From the NCBI RefSeq assembly GCF_905479755.1, contig NZ_CAJQNT010000027.1:1-64000 (forward strand): DNA of 64,000 nt. The letters are read 5' to 3'. The position numbers were made by a program, and so were the translations under genes. This document shows, piece after piece, positions 33,570 through 42,047 of the stretch. The stretch's first letter is position 1. Each line of letters opens with the position of its first letter. The stretch is from an uncultured Schumannella sp. GTDB taxonomy: Bacteria; Actinomycetota; Actinomycetes; Actinomycetales; Microbacteriaceae. Below the pieces are notes generated by a model. The model made no database searches and was not told the DNA's origin. It saw only the letters and a list, made by a program, of their open reading frames with translations.

Positions 33570-34418
33570 CTAGCCGGACTTCGCGAGTTTCTTGCGCCGC
33601 GCCGCCGCCGAGAGCTGCGAGACCACGACAAGAACGATGGCCGCGAAGAACACCGCCGAGGCGATCACGTTCGCCTGCGCGGGGATGCCGCGGGCGGCCG
33701 CTGTGTAGACGTACTTCGGGAAGGTCACCGCCGCCCCCGAGTTGAAGTTCGTGATGATGAAGTCATCGAAGCTGAGCGCGAAGGAGAGCAGCGCCGCGGC
33801 GATGATGCCGGGAAGCAGCAGCGGGAAGGTGATCCGCCAGAACACCTGCCCGGGGCTCGCATACAGGTCGCGCCCCGCCTCTTCGAGCGCCGGATCAAGG
33901 CTCGCCACCCGGGCGCGCACCGTCACCACGACGAAGCTGATGCAGAACATCGTGTGGGCGATGATGATCGTCAGCAGGCCCTTCGGGATGCCCGCCGAGA
34001 GGAACTGAGCGGCAAGCCCGGCGCCGAGCACGACCTCGGGCGTCGCCATCGGCAGGAAAAGCAAGAGCGTGGTCGCGGCCCGGAACTTGAAGCGGTAGCG
34101 CACGAGCGCGATCGCCATCGCCGTGCCGAGCGTTGTCGCGGCGATCGTCGCGGCGCCCCCAACGAGGATGCTGTTGCCGAAGGCGACGCAGACCTCCGGC
34201 TGGTCGCAGATGTTCAGCCAGTTGTCGAACGTGAAGCCGCGCCAGACGATATTGGTGCGCCGCACGTCGTTGAACGAGAACACGATCGTGTAGGCGATCG
34301 GGATCAGCAAGAACACGAGCGCGAGGATCGAGTAGGCGCCGAGGCCCCACTTGCCCACGCCGAGACGGAACGGGGCACGCTTGGGCGCCGGACGCGTCGC
34401 CGTGACGGAATTGCTCAC
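33570..34418 (-). CDS. potC: Polyamine-type ABC permease, PotC
   Basis: Inner-membrane permease, 282 residues with six membrane segments. The coupling EAA loop reads LDPALEEAGRDLYASPGQVFWRITFPLLLPGI in pattern, as in PotC/YdcV. ATG at 34418 overlaps the potB stop. The N-terminal 17 residues are basic and precede the first helix. Confidence 0.92.
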   Translation of the reverse strand: MSNSVTATRPAPKRAPFRLGVGKWGLGAYSILALVFLLIPIAYTIVFSFNDVRRTNIVWRGFTFDNWLNICDQPEVCVAFGNSILVGGAATIAATTLGTAMAIALVRYRFKFRAATTLLLFLPMATPEVVLGAGLAAQFLSAGIPKGLLTIIIAHTMFCISFVVVTVRARVASLDPALEEAGRDLYASPGQVFWRITFPLLLPGIIAAALLSFALSFDDFIITNFNSGAAVTFPKYVYTAAARGIPAQANVIASAVFFAAIVLVVVSQLSAAARRKKLAKSG

Positions 34419-35332
34419 AACAGGTCCTCCGTTCCACTGCGGCGCACGTAGATGCTGACCAGCACGAGGATCGCCGCCATCAACACGATCGAGAGCGCGG
34501 CGGCCGCGGGGAAGTTCTGCAGCACCAGGAAGTTCGCCTCGATCACGTTTCCGATCATCACCGTGTCGGTCGATCCGAGGAAGTCGCGGCTCGCGTTGAT
34601 GTAGTCACCGGCCGCGGGGATGAAGGTCAGCAGCGTTCCGGAGATGACACCCGGCAGCGACAGCGGCACCGTCACCCGCAGGAAGGTGCTCGTCGGGCTC
34701 GCGTACAGGTCTCCGCCCGCCTCCACGTACCGCAGATCCAGCCGCTCCAGCGAGGTGTAGATCGGCAGCGTCATGAACGGGATGAAGTTGTAGGTCAGAC
34801 CGAAGATCACCGAGAACGGGGTGCCGGTGATGTAGTCGCCGGGGGCCATGAGCGAGAGCGCCTGCAGCGCCCCGACGACGACGCCCTCGTCGGAGAAGAT
34901 CTGCTTCCAGGCGAGCGTGCGCAGCAGGAAGCTGATGAAGAACGGCGCGATCACCAGGGTGAGCGCGAGCGCCTGCCAGAGCGGGAAGCGACGCAGTTTG
35001 ACGCCGATGAAGTACGCCAAGGGGTAGCCGATGATGAGAGCGAAGAACGTCGCCGTCGCCGCATACCCGAACGAGCGGATGATCACCGGCCAGTAGGTCT
35101 CGATGACCGTGACGTAGTTCTCCCACTTGAACGCGTAGTCGTACTGCCCGATATCCCCGAACTCTCGGGGCGCCTGCAGGCTCGTCAGGATGAGCGAGAA
35201 CAGGGGGACGAGGAAGAACAGCAGCAGGTAGAACGCGCCCGGCAGCAGCAGAAACAGCGCGACCGGGCTCCGCCGACGGACCGCCGGTTCCGTGACGGTC
35301 GCGGGCGTTCCGGCGAAGGCTCCGAAGGCCAT
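34415..35332 (-). CDS. potB: Polyamine-type ABC permease, PotB
   Basis: Partner permease, 305 residues, six membrane segments. The N-terminal helix VALFLLLPGAFYLLLFFLVPLFSL is typical of PotB, and the EAA loop is LRYVEAGGDLYASPTSTFLRVTVPLSLPGV in pattern. It starts 2 nt after the potA stop and overlaps potC. Confidence 0.92.
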   Translation of the reverse strand: MAFGAFAGTPATVTEPAVRRRSPVALFLLLPGAFYLLLFFLVPLFSLILTSLQAPREFGDIGQYDYAFKWENYVTVIETYWPVIIRSFGYAATATFFALIIGYPLAYFIGVKLRRFPLWQALALTLVIAPFFISFLLRTLAWKQIFSDEGVVVGALQALSLMAPGDYITGTPFSVIFGLTYNFIPFMTLPIYTSLERLDLRYVEAGGDLYASPTSTFLRVTVPLSLPGVISGTLLTFIPAAGDYINASRDFLGSTDTVMIGNVIEANFLVLQNFPAAAALSIVLMAAILVLVSIYVRRSGTEDLL

Positions 35333-35334
35333 CG

Positions 35335-36531
35335 CTAGGCCTTCCCGAGCTCCGCCTCGAGCCGCTGGCGTTGCTGCAGCGCGATCGATCGGGTGTCGTC
35401 ATCCGGGTCGAAGCGGCGCAGGTCGGCCGGGTCGTCGGCAAGCCCGAAGCCGTGCTCGACGTTCCAGGTCACCCACACCTCGGCGCCGTCGTGCACGGCG
35501 GGGCCGAATCCCATGTTCTGGGCGAAGGCGACGATGTTGCCGACCCCGGGGATGCCGATCTGGTACTGGGTGCTGACGCCCGAGAACGAGACGTCGTTCA
35601 CGCGCCCCGGCCCGAGCATGTTCACGCCCGCCTTCGCGGCAGGCTCCTTCGCATGCACCGTGAGCTTCTCCGGTCGCACGCCGATCGTCACCTCGCCGGA
35701 GTGGCGTTGGGCGCGCTCGGTCGGCGTCGCGATCTTCCGTCCGGCGACGTCGACGACGATGGTGTCGCCGGCACCGGCAACGACCGGACCCGAGAACAGG
35801 TTCGACTGGCCGAGGAAGTTCGCGACGAACGCGGTCTTCGGCAACTCGTAGAGCTCCTCGGGGGCGCCCATCTGTTCGATCCGCCCCTTGTTCATGACCG
35901 CGATCGTGTCGGCCATGGTCATGGCCTCCTCCTGATCGTGCGTCACGTGCAAGAAGGTCAGCCCGACATCATCCTGGATGTCTTTCAGCTCGATCTGCAT
36001 CTGCCGACGCAGCTTCAGGTCGAGCGCACCGAGCGGCTCATCGAGCAGCAGCAGCGCCGGACGGTTGACGACGGCGCGGGCGAGAGCGACGCGCTGTTGC
36101 TGACCGCCCGACAACGACGCCGGACGCCGCTGTGCGAGGTGATCGAGTTCCACCAGACGCAGTGCCTCGTGCGCGAGTCCCATCGCGTTGTCGATCTTGC
36201 GACGCTTCAACCCGAAGGCGACGTTGTCGATGATCGACATGTGCGGGAACAGGGCGTAGCTCTGGAACACCGTGTTGACTGGACGGCGGTACGTCTTGAC
36301 GTGGGTCACGTCGTTGCCGCCGATCAAGATCTGCCCGGATGTCGGATCCTCGAGCCCCGCAATGAGACGCAGGGTCGTCGTCTTGCCGCAGCCTGAGGGC
36401 CCCAGCAGGGCGAAGAACGACCCGGCCGGGATCATCAGATCGAGCTCTTCGATCGCGGTGAATCCGGGGAACCGCTTGCTCACGCCGACCAGTTCGAGGT
36501 CGGCACCCGATTCGGCGAAGGTGCTCGCCAT
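35335..36531 (-). CDS. potA: Polyamine-type ABC ATPase, PotA
   Basis: Importer ATPase, 398 residues. Walker A GPSGCGKTT, signature LSGGQQQRVALARA, Walker B LLLLDEPLGALD, and a C-terminal TOBE-type regulatory domain (about 290-375) that makes it longer than LivF/LivG. It begins 25 nt after the potD stop. The set potD-A-B-C is complete, so the importer should work. Confidence 0.94.
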   Translation of the reverse strand: MASTFAESGADLELVGVSKRFPGFTAIEELDLMIPAGSFFALLGPSGCGKTTTLRLIAGLEDPTSGQILIGGNDVTHVKTYRRPVNTVFQSYALFPHMSIIDNVAFGLKRRKIDNAMGLAHEALRLVELDHLAQRRPASLSGGQQQRVALARAVVNRPALLLLDEPLGALDLKLRRQMQIELKDIQDDVGLTFLHVTHDQEEAMTMADTIAVMNKGRIEQMGAPEELYELPKTAFVANFLGQSNLFSGPVVAGAGDTIVVDVAGRKIATPTERAQRHSGEVTIGVRPEKLTVHAKEPAAKAGVNMLGPGRVNDVSFSGVSTQYQIGIPGVGNIVAFAQNMGFGPAVHDGAEVWVTWNVEHGFGLADDPADLRRFDPDDDTRSIALQQRQRLEAELGKA

Positions 36532-36556
36532 GGTCGTCTCGCGCCCGTCCCTCGGC

Positions 36557-37765
36557 CTAGGCGCCCAGAAGAACAGCCTGGAACGCGCTGTCGAAGGACT
36601 GCTCCTCCGCGGAGGTGAGACCGCGGAAGACCTTGACCTGCGAGAGCGTCTCGGCGTTCGGGAAGATCAGCTGGTCGTCGGCGAGTTCGGGGTCGATGGC
36701 GAGCATCGCCTCCTGGGCTCCCTCGACGGGCGTGATGTAGTTCACCCAGGCCGCCACCTCGGCCGCGACCTCAGGCTCGTAGTAGTAGTTGATGAGCGTC
36801 TCGGCGTTGGTCTTGCGCGTCGAGCCGATCGGAATCATGTAGTTGTCGTTCCACAGGGTGCCGCCACCCTCGGGAATCATGAACTCCCACTTGTCGCCGG
36901 CCTCGTAGTTGATGACCGTGATGTCGCCCGACCAGCAGATCGCCACCAGGGTGTCCTCGTTGACGAGGTCGTCGAGGTAGGAGTTGCCGGCGACGTTGCG
37001 GATCTGACCGTTGGTGATCTGCTCGCGGAACACGTCGAGGGCGTTCTGGAACTGGTCCTCGGTGAAGTCGCCCGAGATGTCGACGCCCTGCTCGCTCATG
37101 ATGACGCCGATCGTGTCGCGCATCTCGCTCAGCACGCCCACGCGGCCCTTGAACTCCGGCTTCCACAGATCCGACACCGAGCGGATGCCCTCCGGCACGC
37201 GCTCCTTGTTCCAGGCGATCCCGGCGAAGCCGCCCTGCCACGGGAGGGAGTTCGTGCGCCCCGGGTCGAAGCTCACGTCGACCAGGCTCGGGTTGAGGTT
37301 GGACTTATTGGGGATGTTGGCGTCGTTCAGCGGCTGCGTGTAGCCGAGACGGATCCAGCGGTTGCACATCCAGTCGGTGAGGCAGACCAGGTCGGCGCCG
37401 ATGTCACGACCCAGCACCAGCTGGTCGCGCACCTTCGCGTAGTAGGTGTTGTTGTCGTCGATGTCGACGAGGTAGTTGACGGCGATCCCGGTCTCGGCGA
37501 TGAACGCATCGAGCGTGGGGTTGTTGCCGTCGTCGTCCTCATCGAGGTACGCGGGCCAGTTCGCCCAGTTGAGCGTCGGGTCGTTCGCGGAGTTGTCGGT
37601 CGCGGCGGTCGGCGCTTCGGTGCCCGAGGGGGTGCACGCGGCGAGTGCGAGGGCCGTCGCGCCCGCGCCGGCACCCGCAAGAACAGCACGTCGGCTGAGT
37701 TGGGAGCGTCGCGCCTGCGCAACGAGTTGGCGGATGATCGGATCTTCGGGAAGCTGCCGAGTCAT
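36557..37765 (-). CDS. potD: Polyamine-type substrate-binding protein, PotD
   Basis: Extracytoplasmic binding protein, 402 residues. The export signal has twin arginines (LSRRAVLAG, Arg25-Arg26) and ends in ALAAC (Cys44), so it may be both Tat-exported and lipidated. The mature domain begins LNWANWPAYLDEDDDG, the usual start of spermidine/putrescine receptors, and contains ANIPNKSNLNP and GFAGIAWNKERVPEG. I chose the ATG at 37765; GAGGAG lies about 9 nt before it. It is first in the operon and is divergent from alanine dehydrogenase. Confidence 0.92.
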   Translation of the reverse strand: MTRQLPEDPIIRQLVAQARRSQLSRRAVLAGAGAGATALALAACTPSGTEAPTAATDNSANDPTLNWANWPAYLDEDDDGNNPTLDAFIAETGIAVNYLVDIDDNNTYYAKVRDQLVLGRDIGADLVCLTDWMCNRWIRLGYTQPLNDANIPNKSNLNPSLVDVSFDPGRTNSLPWQGGFAGIAWNKERVPEGIRSVSDLWKPEFKGRVGVLSEMRDTIGVIMSEQGVDISGDFTEDQFQNALDVFREQITNGQIRNVAGNSYLDDLVNEDTLVAICWSGDITVINYEAGDKWEFMIPEGGGTLWNDNYMIPIGSTRKTNAETLINYYYEPEVAAEVAAWVNYITPVEGAQEAMLAIDPELADDQLIFPNAETLSQVKVFRGLTSAEEQSFDSAFQAVLLGA

Positions 37766-37877
37766 GACGGGGATCTCCTCACGGTCACGCGAATAGTTCC
37801 GGCTGTGGCGCCGTGTGTCGATACTGGCACAGCGGGTTCCCCGAGGGAACGGAAATCGCGCAAAACCTCCATCCCGA

Positions 37878-37906
37878 AACATAGATTTCACGAAATCCGC
37901 GTTGAA
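37878..37906 (-). promoter_or_regulatory. Candidate potD promoter with a palindrome in its spacer
   Basis: Minus strand -35-like TTCAAC (37901-37906), 17-nt spacer, -10-like TATGTT (37878-37883). The spacer contains the palindrome GATTTC-AC-GAAATC (37884-37897, plus strand), perfect 6-nt arms. A regulator bound there would control potD and perhaps ald, which starts 60 bp away on the other strand. Confidence 0.5.
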
Positions 37907-37944
37907 CTCCAAAAATAATTGCGGAATCCGTGGAGCGCCCGGGC

Positions 37945-37950
37945 TACGCT
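37945..37950 (+). promoter_or_regulatory. -10 box of a probably leaderless ald promoter
   Basis: TACGCT ending 6 nt before the ATG at 37957. No other ribosome binding site is visible. TTGCGG at 37919-37924 is a possible -35, although the spacing of 20 nt is long. Confidence 0.5.
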
Positions 37951-37956
37951 GAAAGC

Positions 37957-39072
37957 ATGAAGGTCGGGGTTCCGAGCGAGATCAAGAACAATGAGTTCCG
38001 CGTGGCCATCACCCCCGCGGGCGTCCACGAACTCAGCAGTCACGGCCACGAGGTCACGGTGCAAAGCGGCGCGGGCCTCGGCTCGTCCATCACCGATGAT
38101 GACTACCGCGGCGCCGGCGCACACATCGCCGATGAGGCGGCGACGGTGTGGAACGAGTCGGAACTCATCCTCAAGGTGAAAGAGCCGATCGAGTCCGAGT
38201 ACCGCTACTTCCGGCCCGACCTCACCCTCTTCGCCTACCTACACCTCGCCGCCGAGCGCGAGCTCACCGAAGCCCTGATGGCGAGCGGAATCACCGCGAT
38301 CGCCTACGAAACCGTGCAGCTGCCCTCGCGGGCGCTCCCCCTGCTGGCCCCGATGAGTGAGGTCGCCGGTCGGCTGGCACCGATCGTCGGCGCCAACGCC
38401 ATGATGAGCCCGAACGGCGGACCGGGGATCCTGGTTCCCGGTGTTCCGGGAACGCGCTCCGCCGAGGTGGTCATCCTCGGCGGCGGCGTCGCCGGAACCA
38501 ACGCGGCGGCCGTCAGCGTCGGCCTCGGCGCCCGAGTCACCATCCTCGACACCAACATCGCGCGGCTGCGTGAACTCGATGCCCTGTACGCGGGCCGCGT
38601 GCGCACGGTCGTGTCCAACCGTTTCGAGATCGAACTCGCGGTCTGCGAAGCCAACCTCGTCGTCGGCTCGGTGCTCGTGCCCGGCGCCAAGGCGCCCAAG
38701 CTCGTCAGCAACGAGCTCGTGTCGCGCATGAAGCCGGGCAGCGTGCTCGTCGACATCGCAGTGGATCAGGGCGGCTGCTTCGAAGACAGCCACCCGACGA
38801 CGCACGCCGACCCCACGTTCCGGGTTCACGACTCGCTGTTCTACTGCGTGGCGAACATGCCCGGGGCGGTGGCGCACACCTCGACCTATGCGCTCACCAA
38901 TGCGACGTTGCCGTACGCCGCGACGCTCGCAAATCTGGGGTGGCGCGAGGCGCTGCGCCGCGACCCGGCGCTCGCGCTCGGGCTCAACGTGCACGCGGGC
39001 GCCCTGGTCACCGAACCCGTCGCCCTCGCCCACGGACTGCCGTCGGCCCCGCTGGCCTCAGTTCTCGCCTAG
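37957..39072 (+). CDS. ald: Alanine dehydrogenase
   Basis: NAD-dependent conversion of L-alanine to pyruvate and ammonia. 371 residues, the usual length. N-terminal MKVGVPSEIKNNEFRVAITP (substrate-binding Arg and the later Lys in LILKVKEP), catalytic His in LFAYLHLAA, and NAD motif GGGVAGTNAA with Asp in ILDTN. I used the ATG at 37957, since the leaderless promoter fits and the protein then begins as the family does. Aminotransferases nearby would produce alanine from pyruvate, which this enzyme can recycle. Its last 15 bp overlap the 3' end of the opposite FtsK-like gene. Confidence 0.95.
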   Translation: MKVGVPSEIKNNEFRVAITPAGVHELSSHGHEVTVQSGAGLGSSITDDDYRGAGAHIADEAATVWNESELILKVKEPIESEYRYFRPDLTLFAYLHLAAERELTEALMASGITAIAYETVQLPSRALPLLAPMSEVAGRLAPIVGANAMMSPNGGPGILVPGVPGTRSAEVVILGGGVAGTNAAAVSVGLGARVTILDTNIARLRELDALYAGRVRTVVSNRFEIELAVCEANLVVGSVLVPGAKAPKLVSNELVSRMKPGSVLVDIAVDQGGCFEDSHPTTHADPTFRVHDSLFYCVANMPGAVAHTSTYALTNATLPYAATLANLGWREALRRDPALALGLNVHAGALVTEPVALAHGLPSAPLASVLA

Positions 39073-41964
39073 CCGCACCCGACGGATCTCGCCGGCCTCG
39101 ACGAGCCACCATTCCTCCGGCTCGTCGGCGGCACCCGGGGCGGCCAGCGGCGGAGGGATCGCCCGCACGCGGGTGAGGTGACGCAGTTCCGTCAGCGAGA
39201 CGCTCGCATCCACGAGAAAGCGCAACTCCCGCCGAGCGACGGCGAGCAGCGCCCAGGATGCGTTCCAGTCGTCGGCGTCGCCGATGAGCACCACTCCCCC
39301 GTCGCGCACCGTGAGGCCCGCGTCCGCGGCGGCCGACTGCTCGGAGAGCTCCCGCACCGCCCAGCCGCGCTCGCGCCACGCGGCGGCGCGCGCACGCACG
39401 CGCGCCGTGACCACCGCGATGCCGCCCTGGTCGGGGAGGTGGAGCGTCTCAGGGACGCGACGTCCGCGAGGGGCGAGGTCGCCGAGCACCCGATCGGCGT
39501 CGCCGTCCGGCCGGGCGACCTGCACCGAGACTCCGTGCCACCAGCCCGATCCCGGAGGTGCGGCGGCGGTGAAGAACTCGGAAGGAAGTCCGGCGAGAAT
39601 GTGCTCCTCGCGACTGGGCTGGCGCAGGATGAGTCGCGCCGACACCGCACCCACCACGCCGTGGGTCGCGCCGGTCACGCGCGATGCGGCGAGAACCACC
39701 CCCGTTCCGGTGCGCGCCGACTCGCGGACCAGGCGGCCGAGGCGCGCCACGAACTCGGCGGCCTGGTCGACCGGGAAGGAGTCGAGCAGCACATCGAGAT
39801 CGTCGATCACGATCAACCCGCCCGGTCGTGGCCGCTCGGTGCCGAGCGCCTCGAGGCGCGCCCACGCCTCCACGGGGTCGGGAGGAACCACGATGACGCC
39901 CCCCGGATGGAGCCGTTCCGCCTCCTCGGCGAGCGTCGCGAGCGCGCTGGTGCGGCCCGACCGCGGCGCCCCGGTCACCAGGAGCGCCCCGTGCTCGGCG
40001 GGAGCATACGCGGCGCGCTCGTGCCTCGCGAGTTCGACGCGATCGAGTAGCCCGAAGGCGAATACTCCCGCGCCGCTCGCCGCACCCGCCGCGCGGTCAA
40101 GGTCGTGCCTCGAGACCTCGGCGGGAAGAGGATCGCTCCACGGCTGCAGCTCCCCCGGGCGCGGGCTCGCGTCGCGACGGAGAGCCTCGACGTCGCGCCG
40201 GTCGGAGAGTGCGAGATGGATCTCGCGCTCTCCGCGCGCGTCTTTCAGGATGGCGCGGCCGTGTGCCGCCGCGGCGAGTCGCGCGGCGGAGTCCGTTCCG
40301 AGCACGGCCATCGACTCGGCGCGATCCGTCACCCGCAGCGCGATTTTCAACGTCACGTTGGCGAGGATGCCCTCGCGCACGACCCCGGTCGGCCGTTGGG
40401 TGCAGAGGATCAGGTGCACGCCGAGGGATCGCCCGCGCGCCGCGAGATCGCTGAACACCGCGTGCAGTTCGGGGTGATCCGTCACCACGGTCGCGTACTC
40501 GTCGACCGCGACGACGAGCCGCGGCAGTCGGCCCGGCGGCAGCTCGGCGATGCTTCGAGCACCGCACTCGGCGATCAGCCGCTCGCGCCGTTCCAACTCG
40601 GCGCGCAGGCCGCGCATCGCCCGACGCGCCCGGATCGCATCCAGATCGGTCACGATGCCCGCCACGTGCGGAACTCCGTCGAGCTGGCCGAAGGTCGACC
40701 CGCCCTTGAAGTCGATCAGCACGAACGCCACCTCGCGGGCCGTGTGGCTCGCGCACAACGCGAGCACCCACGACACGAGCGCTTCGCTTTTACCCGCGCC
40801 GGTGGTCCCGGCGATCAGGGCGTGCGGACCGTCTCGGTCGAGATCGATCTCAATCGGCCCCGAGTCGGCGACCGCGAACACCGCAGCTAGTCCGTGAGCC
40901 GCCGTCTCGTGTGTCGCGAGCGGCAGTTCGTCGAACGCCAGGGCCTCGGGCAGGCGCGCCGACTGGGGCATCAGGTCATGCCTCTCGGCGAGTGCCGTCA
41001 GCGCCCGCGCCCGAGCTCGGGCCTCGGGCTGTGTGAGCGCGTCGACGCGCAGTTGCCGCGACTCGGGCCCACCTCGCAGCAGCTCCGCGCCGCCGCCTCC
41101 GTCGATGCGCACGACACTCGCCACATCGCCCAGCAGAGCGACGCGACTCTCGGATGCGGACTCCCCGACCCAGCGCACCACGATCGGCGCTCCCGGCGGG
41201 GCGCTGCCCGCGGGCTCGAAGACGAACGCCGTCTCGTCGGCAACCCGCCACGCGTGCGGCAATTCGCCGGTCCAGCGCTCATCGGCCGGCGCGAGGACAG
41301 CCCAGTGCCGGGGCGAGAGCCGCGCGGCGATCTGGGTGGCCACCTCGCGAGCGTGGGCGCGCGCGAGCGCCTCCGGCCCGGCGATGCCGACTCCGCCGCG
41401 CGCGTCGAGCACCACGCTCGCGTCGACGATGCGCCGCGCGCGCTCACGGTCGGCCGCCAACTCGACGCCGAGCGCGTCCTCGGCCGCTGCGGTCGGCACC
41501 TCGCCCGCGATGTCGGCAGCTCGCACCTCCGCCAACCCGATGACGATGGGGAGCTCGGCCGGCTCGCCGTGCCAGTCGGTCACGACGGAGAGCGCGTCGT
41601 GCGCCCCCTCGACGCTCGGGCGCGCCCGGGCGAGCCGTGCCCGCGTCGCCGCGTGCAGCGCATCGACCTCGGCGCGCCACGCCGCGAGTTCGCGCTGGAA
41701 CGCGGCGGCGTCGCGCCGCGTCGCGCGACGGCGCTGCCGCCACCCGTCGGCCACGTTGGCGAGCGCCGCGAGCGGTCCGAGCGCGGCGAAGACGAGCACC
41801 AGCGCCGACCCGGTCACCAGCCACATCGTCAGCGACAGCACCACCGGGATGACCGCCATCGCGACGGGGAACGGCGCCCGCGGCGGCGCGCTCGGTAGCG
41901 TCGGAAGCGGGCGGCGCGTCGGAGTCTCGGGGTTCGGTTCGACGGGCATGCGGCCATTCGACAC
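39058..41964 (-). CDS. EccC/FtsK-like membrane ATPase
   Basis: 968 residues. Two close N-terminal membrane helices (about 33-70) precede a soluble region. An FtsK/SpoIIIE ATPase domain follows, with Walker A GTTGAGKS (386-393), LIDFKGGSTFGQLDG and Walker B VVAVDEYATV; then a second, weaker ATPase domain (GAPRSGRTSAL about 690-700, LIVIDDLDVLLDSF) and a degenerate third part. The layout and the DFKGG motif match the EccC/EssC branch that drives type VII secretion, not the chromosome-pumping FtsK, and there is no gamma DNA-reading domain. The start is GTG 41964 or ATG 41949; neither has a clear ribosome binding site. It is last in the nine-gene cluster. No WXG100 substrate gene is adjacent. Confidence 0.87.
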   Translation of the reverse strand: MSNGRMPVEPNPETPTRRPLPTLPSAPPRAPFPVAMAVIPVVLSLTMWLVTGSALVLVFAALGPLAALANVADGWRQRRRATRRDAAAFQRELAAWRAEVDALHAATRARLARARPSVEGAHDALSVVTDWHGEPAELPIVIGLAEVRAADIAGEVPTAAAEDALGVELAADRERARRIVDASVVLDARGGVGIAGPEALARAHAREVATQIAARLSPRHWAVLAPADERWTGELPHAWRVADETAFVFEPAGSAPPGAPIVVRWVGESASESRVALLGDVASVVRIDGGGGAELLRGGPESRQLRVDALTQPEARARARALTALAERHDLMPQSARLPEALAFDELPLATHETAAHGLAAVFAVADSGPIEIDLDRDGPHALIAGTTGAGKSEALVSWVLALCASHTAREVAFVLIDFKGGSTFGQLDGVPHVAGIVTDLDAIRARRAMRGLRAELERRERLIAECGARSIAELPPGRLPRLVVAVDEYATVVTDHPELHAVFSDLAARGRSLGVHLILCTQRPTGVVREGILANVTLKIALRVTDRAESMAVLGTDSAARLAAAAHGRAILKDARGEREIHLALSDRRDVEALRRDASPRPGELQPWSDPLPAEVSRHDLDRAAGAASGAGVFAFGLLDRVELARHERAAYAPAEHGALLVTGAPRSGRTSALATLAEEAERLHPGGVIVVPPDPVEAWARLEALGTERPRPGGLIVIDDLDVLLDSFPVDQAAEFVARLGRLVRESARTGTGVVLAASRVTGATHGVVGAVSARLILRQPSREEHILAGLPSEFFTAAAPPGSGWWHGVSVQVARPDGDADRVLGDLAPRGRRVPETLHLPDQGGIAVVTARVRARAAAWRERGWAVRELSEQSAAADAGLTVRDGGVVLIGDADDWNASWALLAVARRELRFLVDASVSLTELRHLTRVRAIPPPLAAPGAADEPEEWWLVEAGEIRRVRLGEN

Positions 41965-42008
41965 CCGCGACCGTCAACGTCCGCGGCGGTTGGCACGAGC
42001 GGTGGACA

Positions 42009-42028
42009 CCGCGCGGCGTGGCGCGCGG
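42009..42028 (-). terminator. Hairpin between the FHA/zinc-ribbon gene and the ATPase gene
   Basis: Perfect 7-bp stem CCGCGCG / CGCGCGG with a 6-nt loop in the 83-nt gap. No U tract. It could reduce readthrough into the ATPase gene, the only substantial gap in the second half of the cluster, or mean nothing in such GC-rich DNA. Confidence 0.3.
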
Positions 42029-42047
42029 CGGAGGACGCGACCCGCGC

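Noticed and set aside
37766-37912. N-terminal extension of PotD by 49 residues
   Set aside because: It would cover the promoter region and place a charged stretch before the twin-arginine signal. The ATG at 37765 gives a normal signal peptide.
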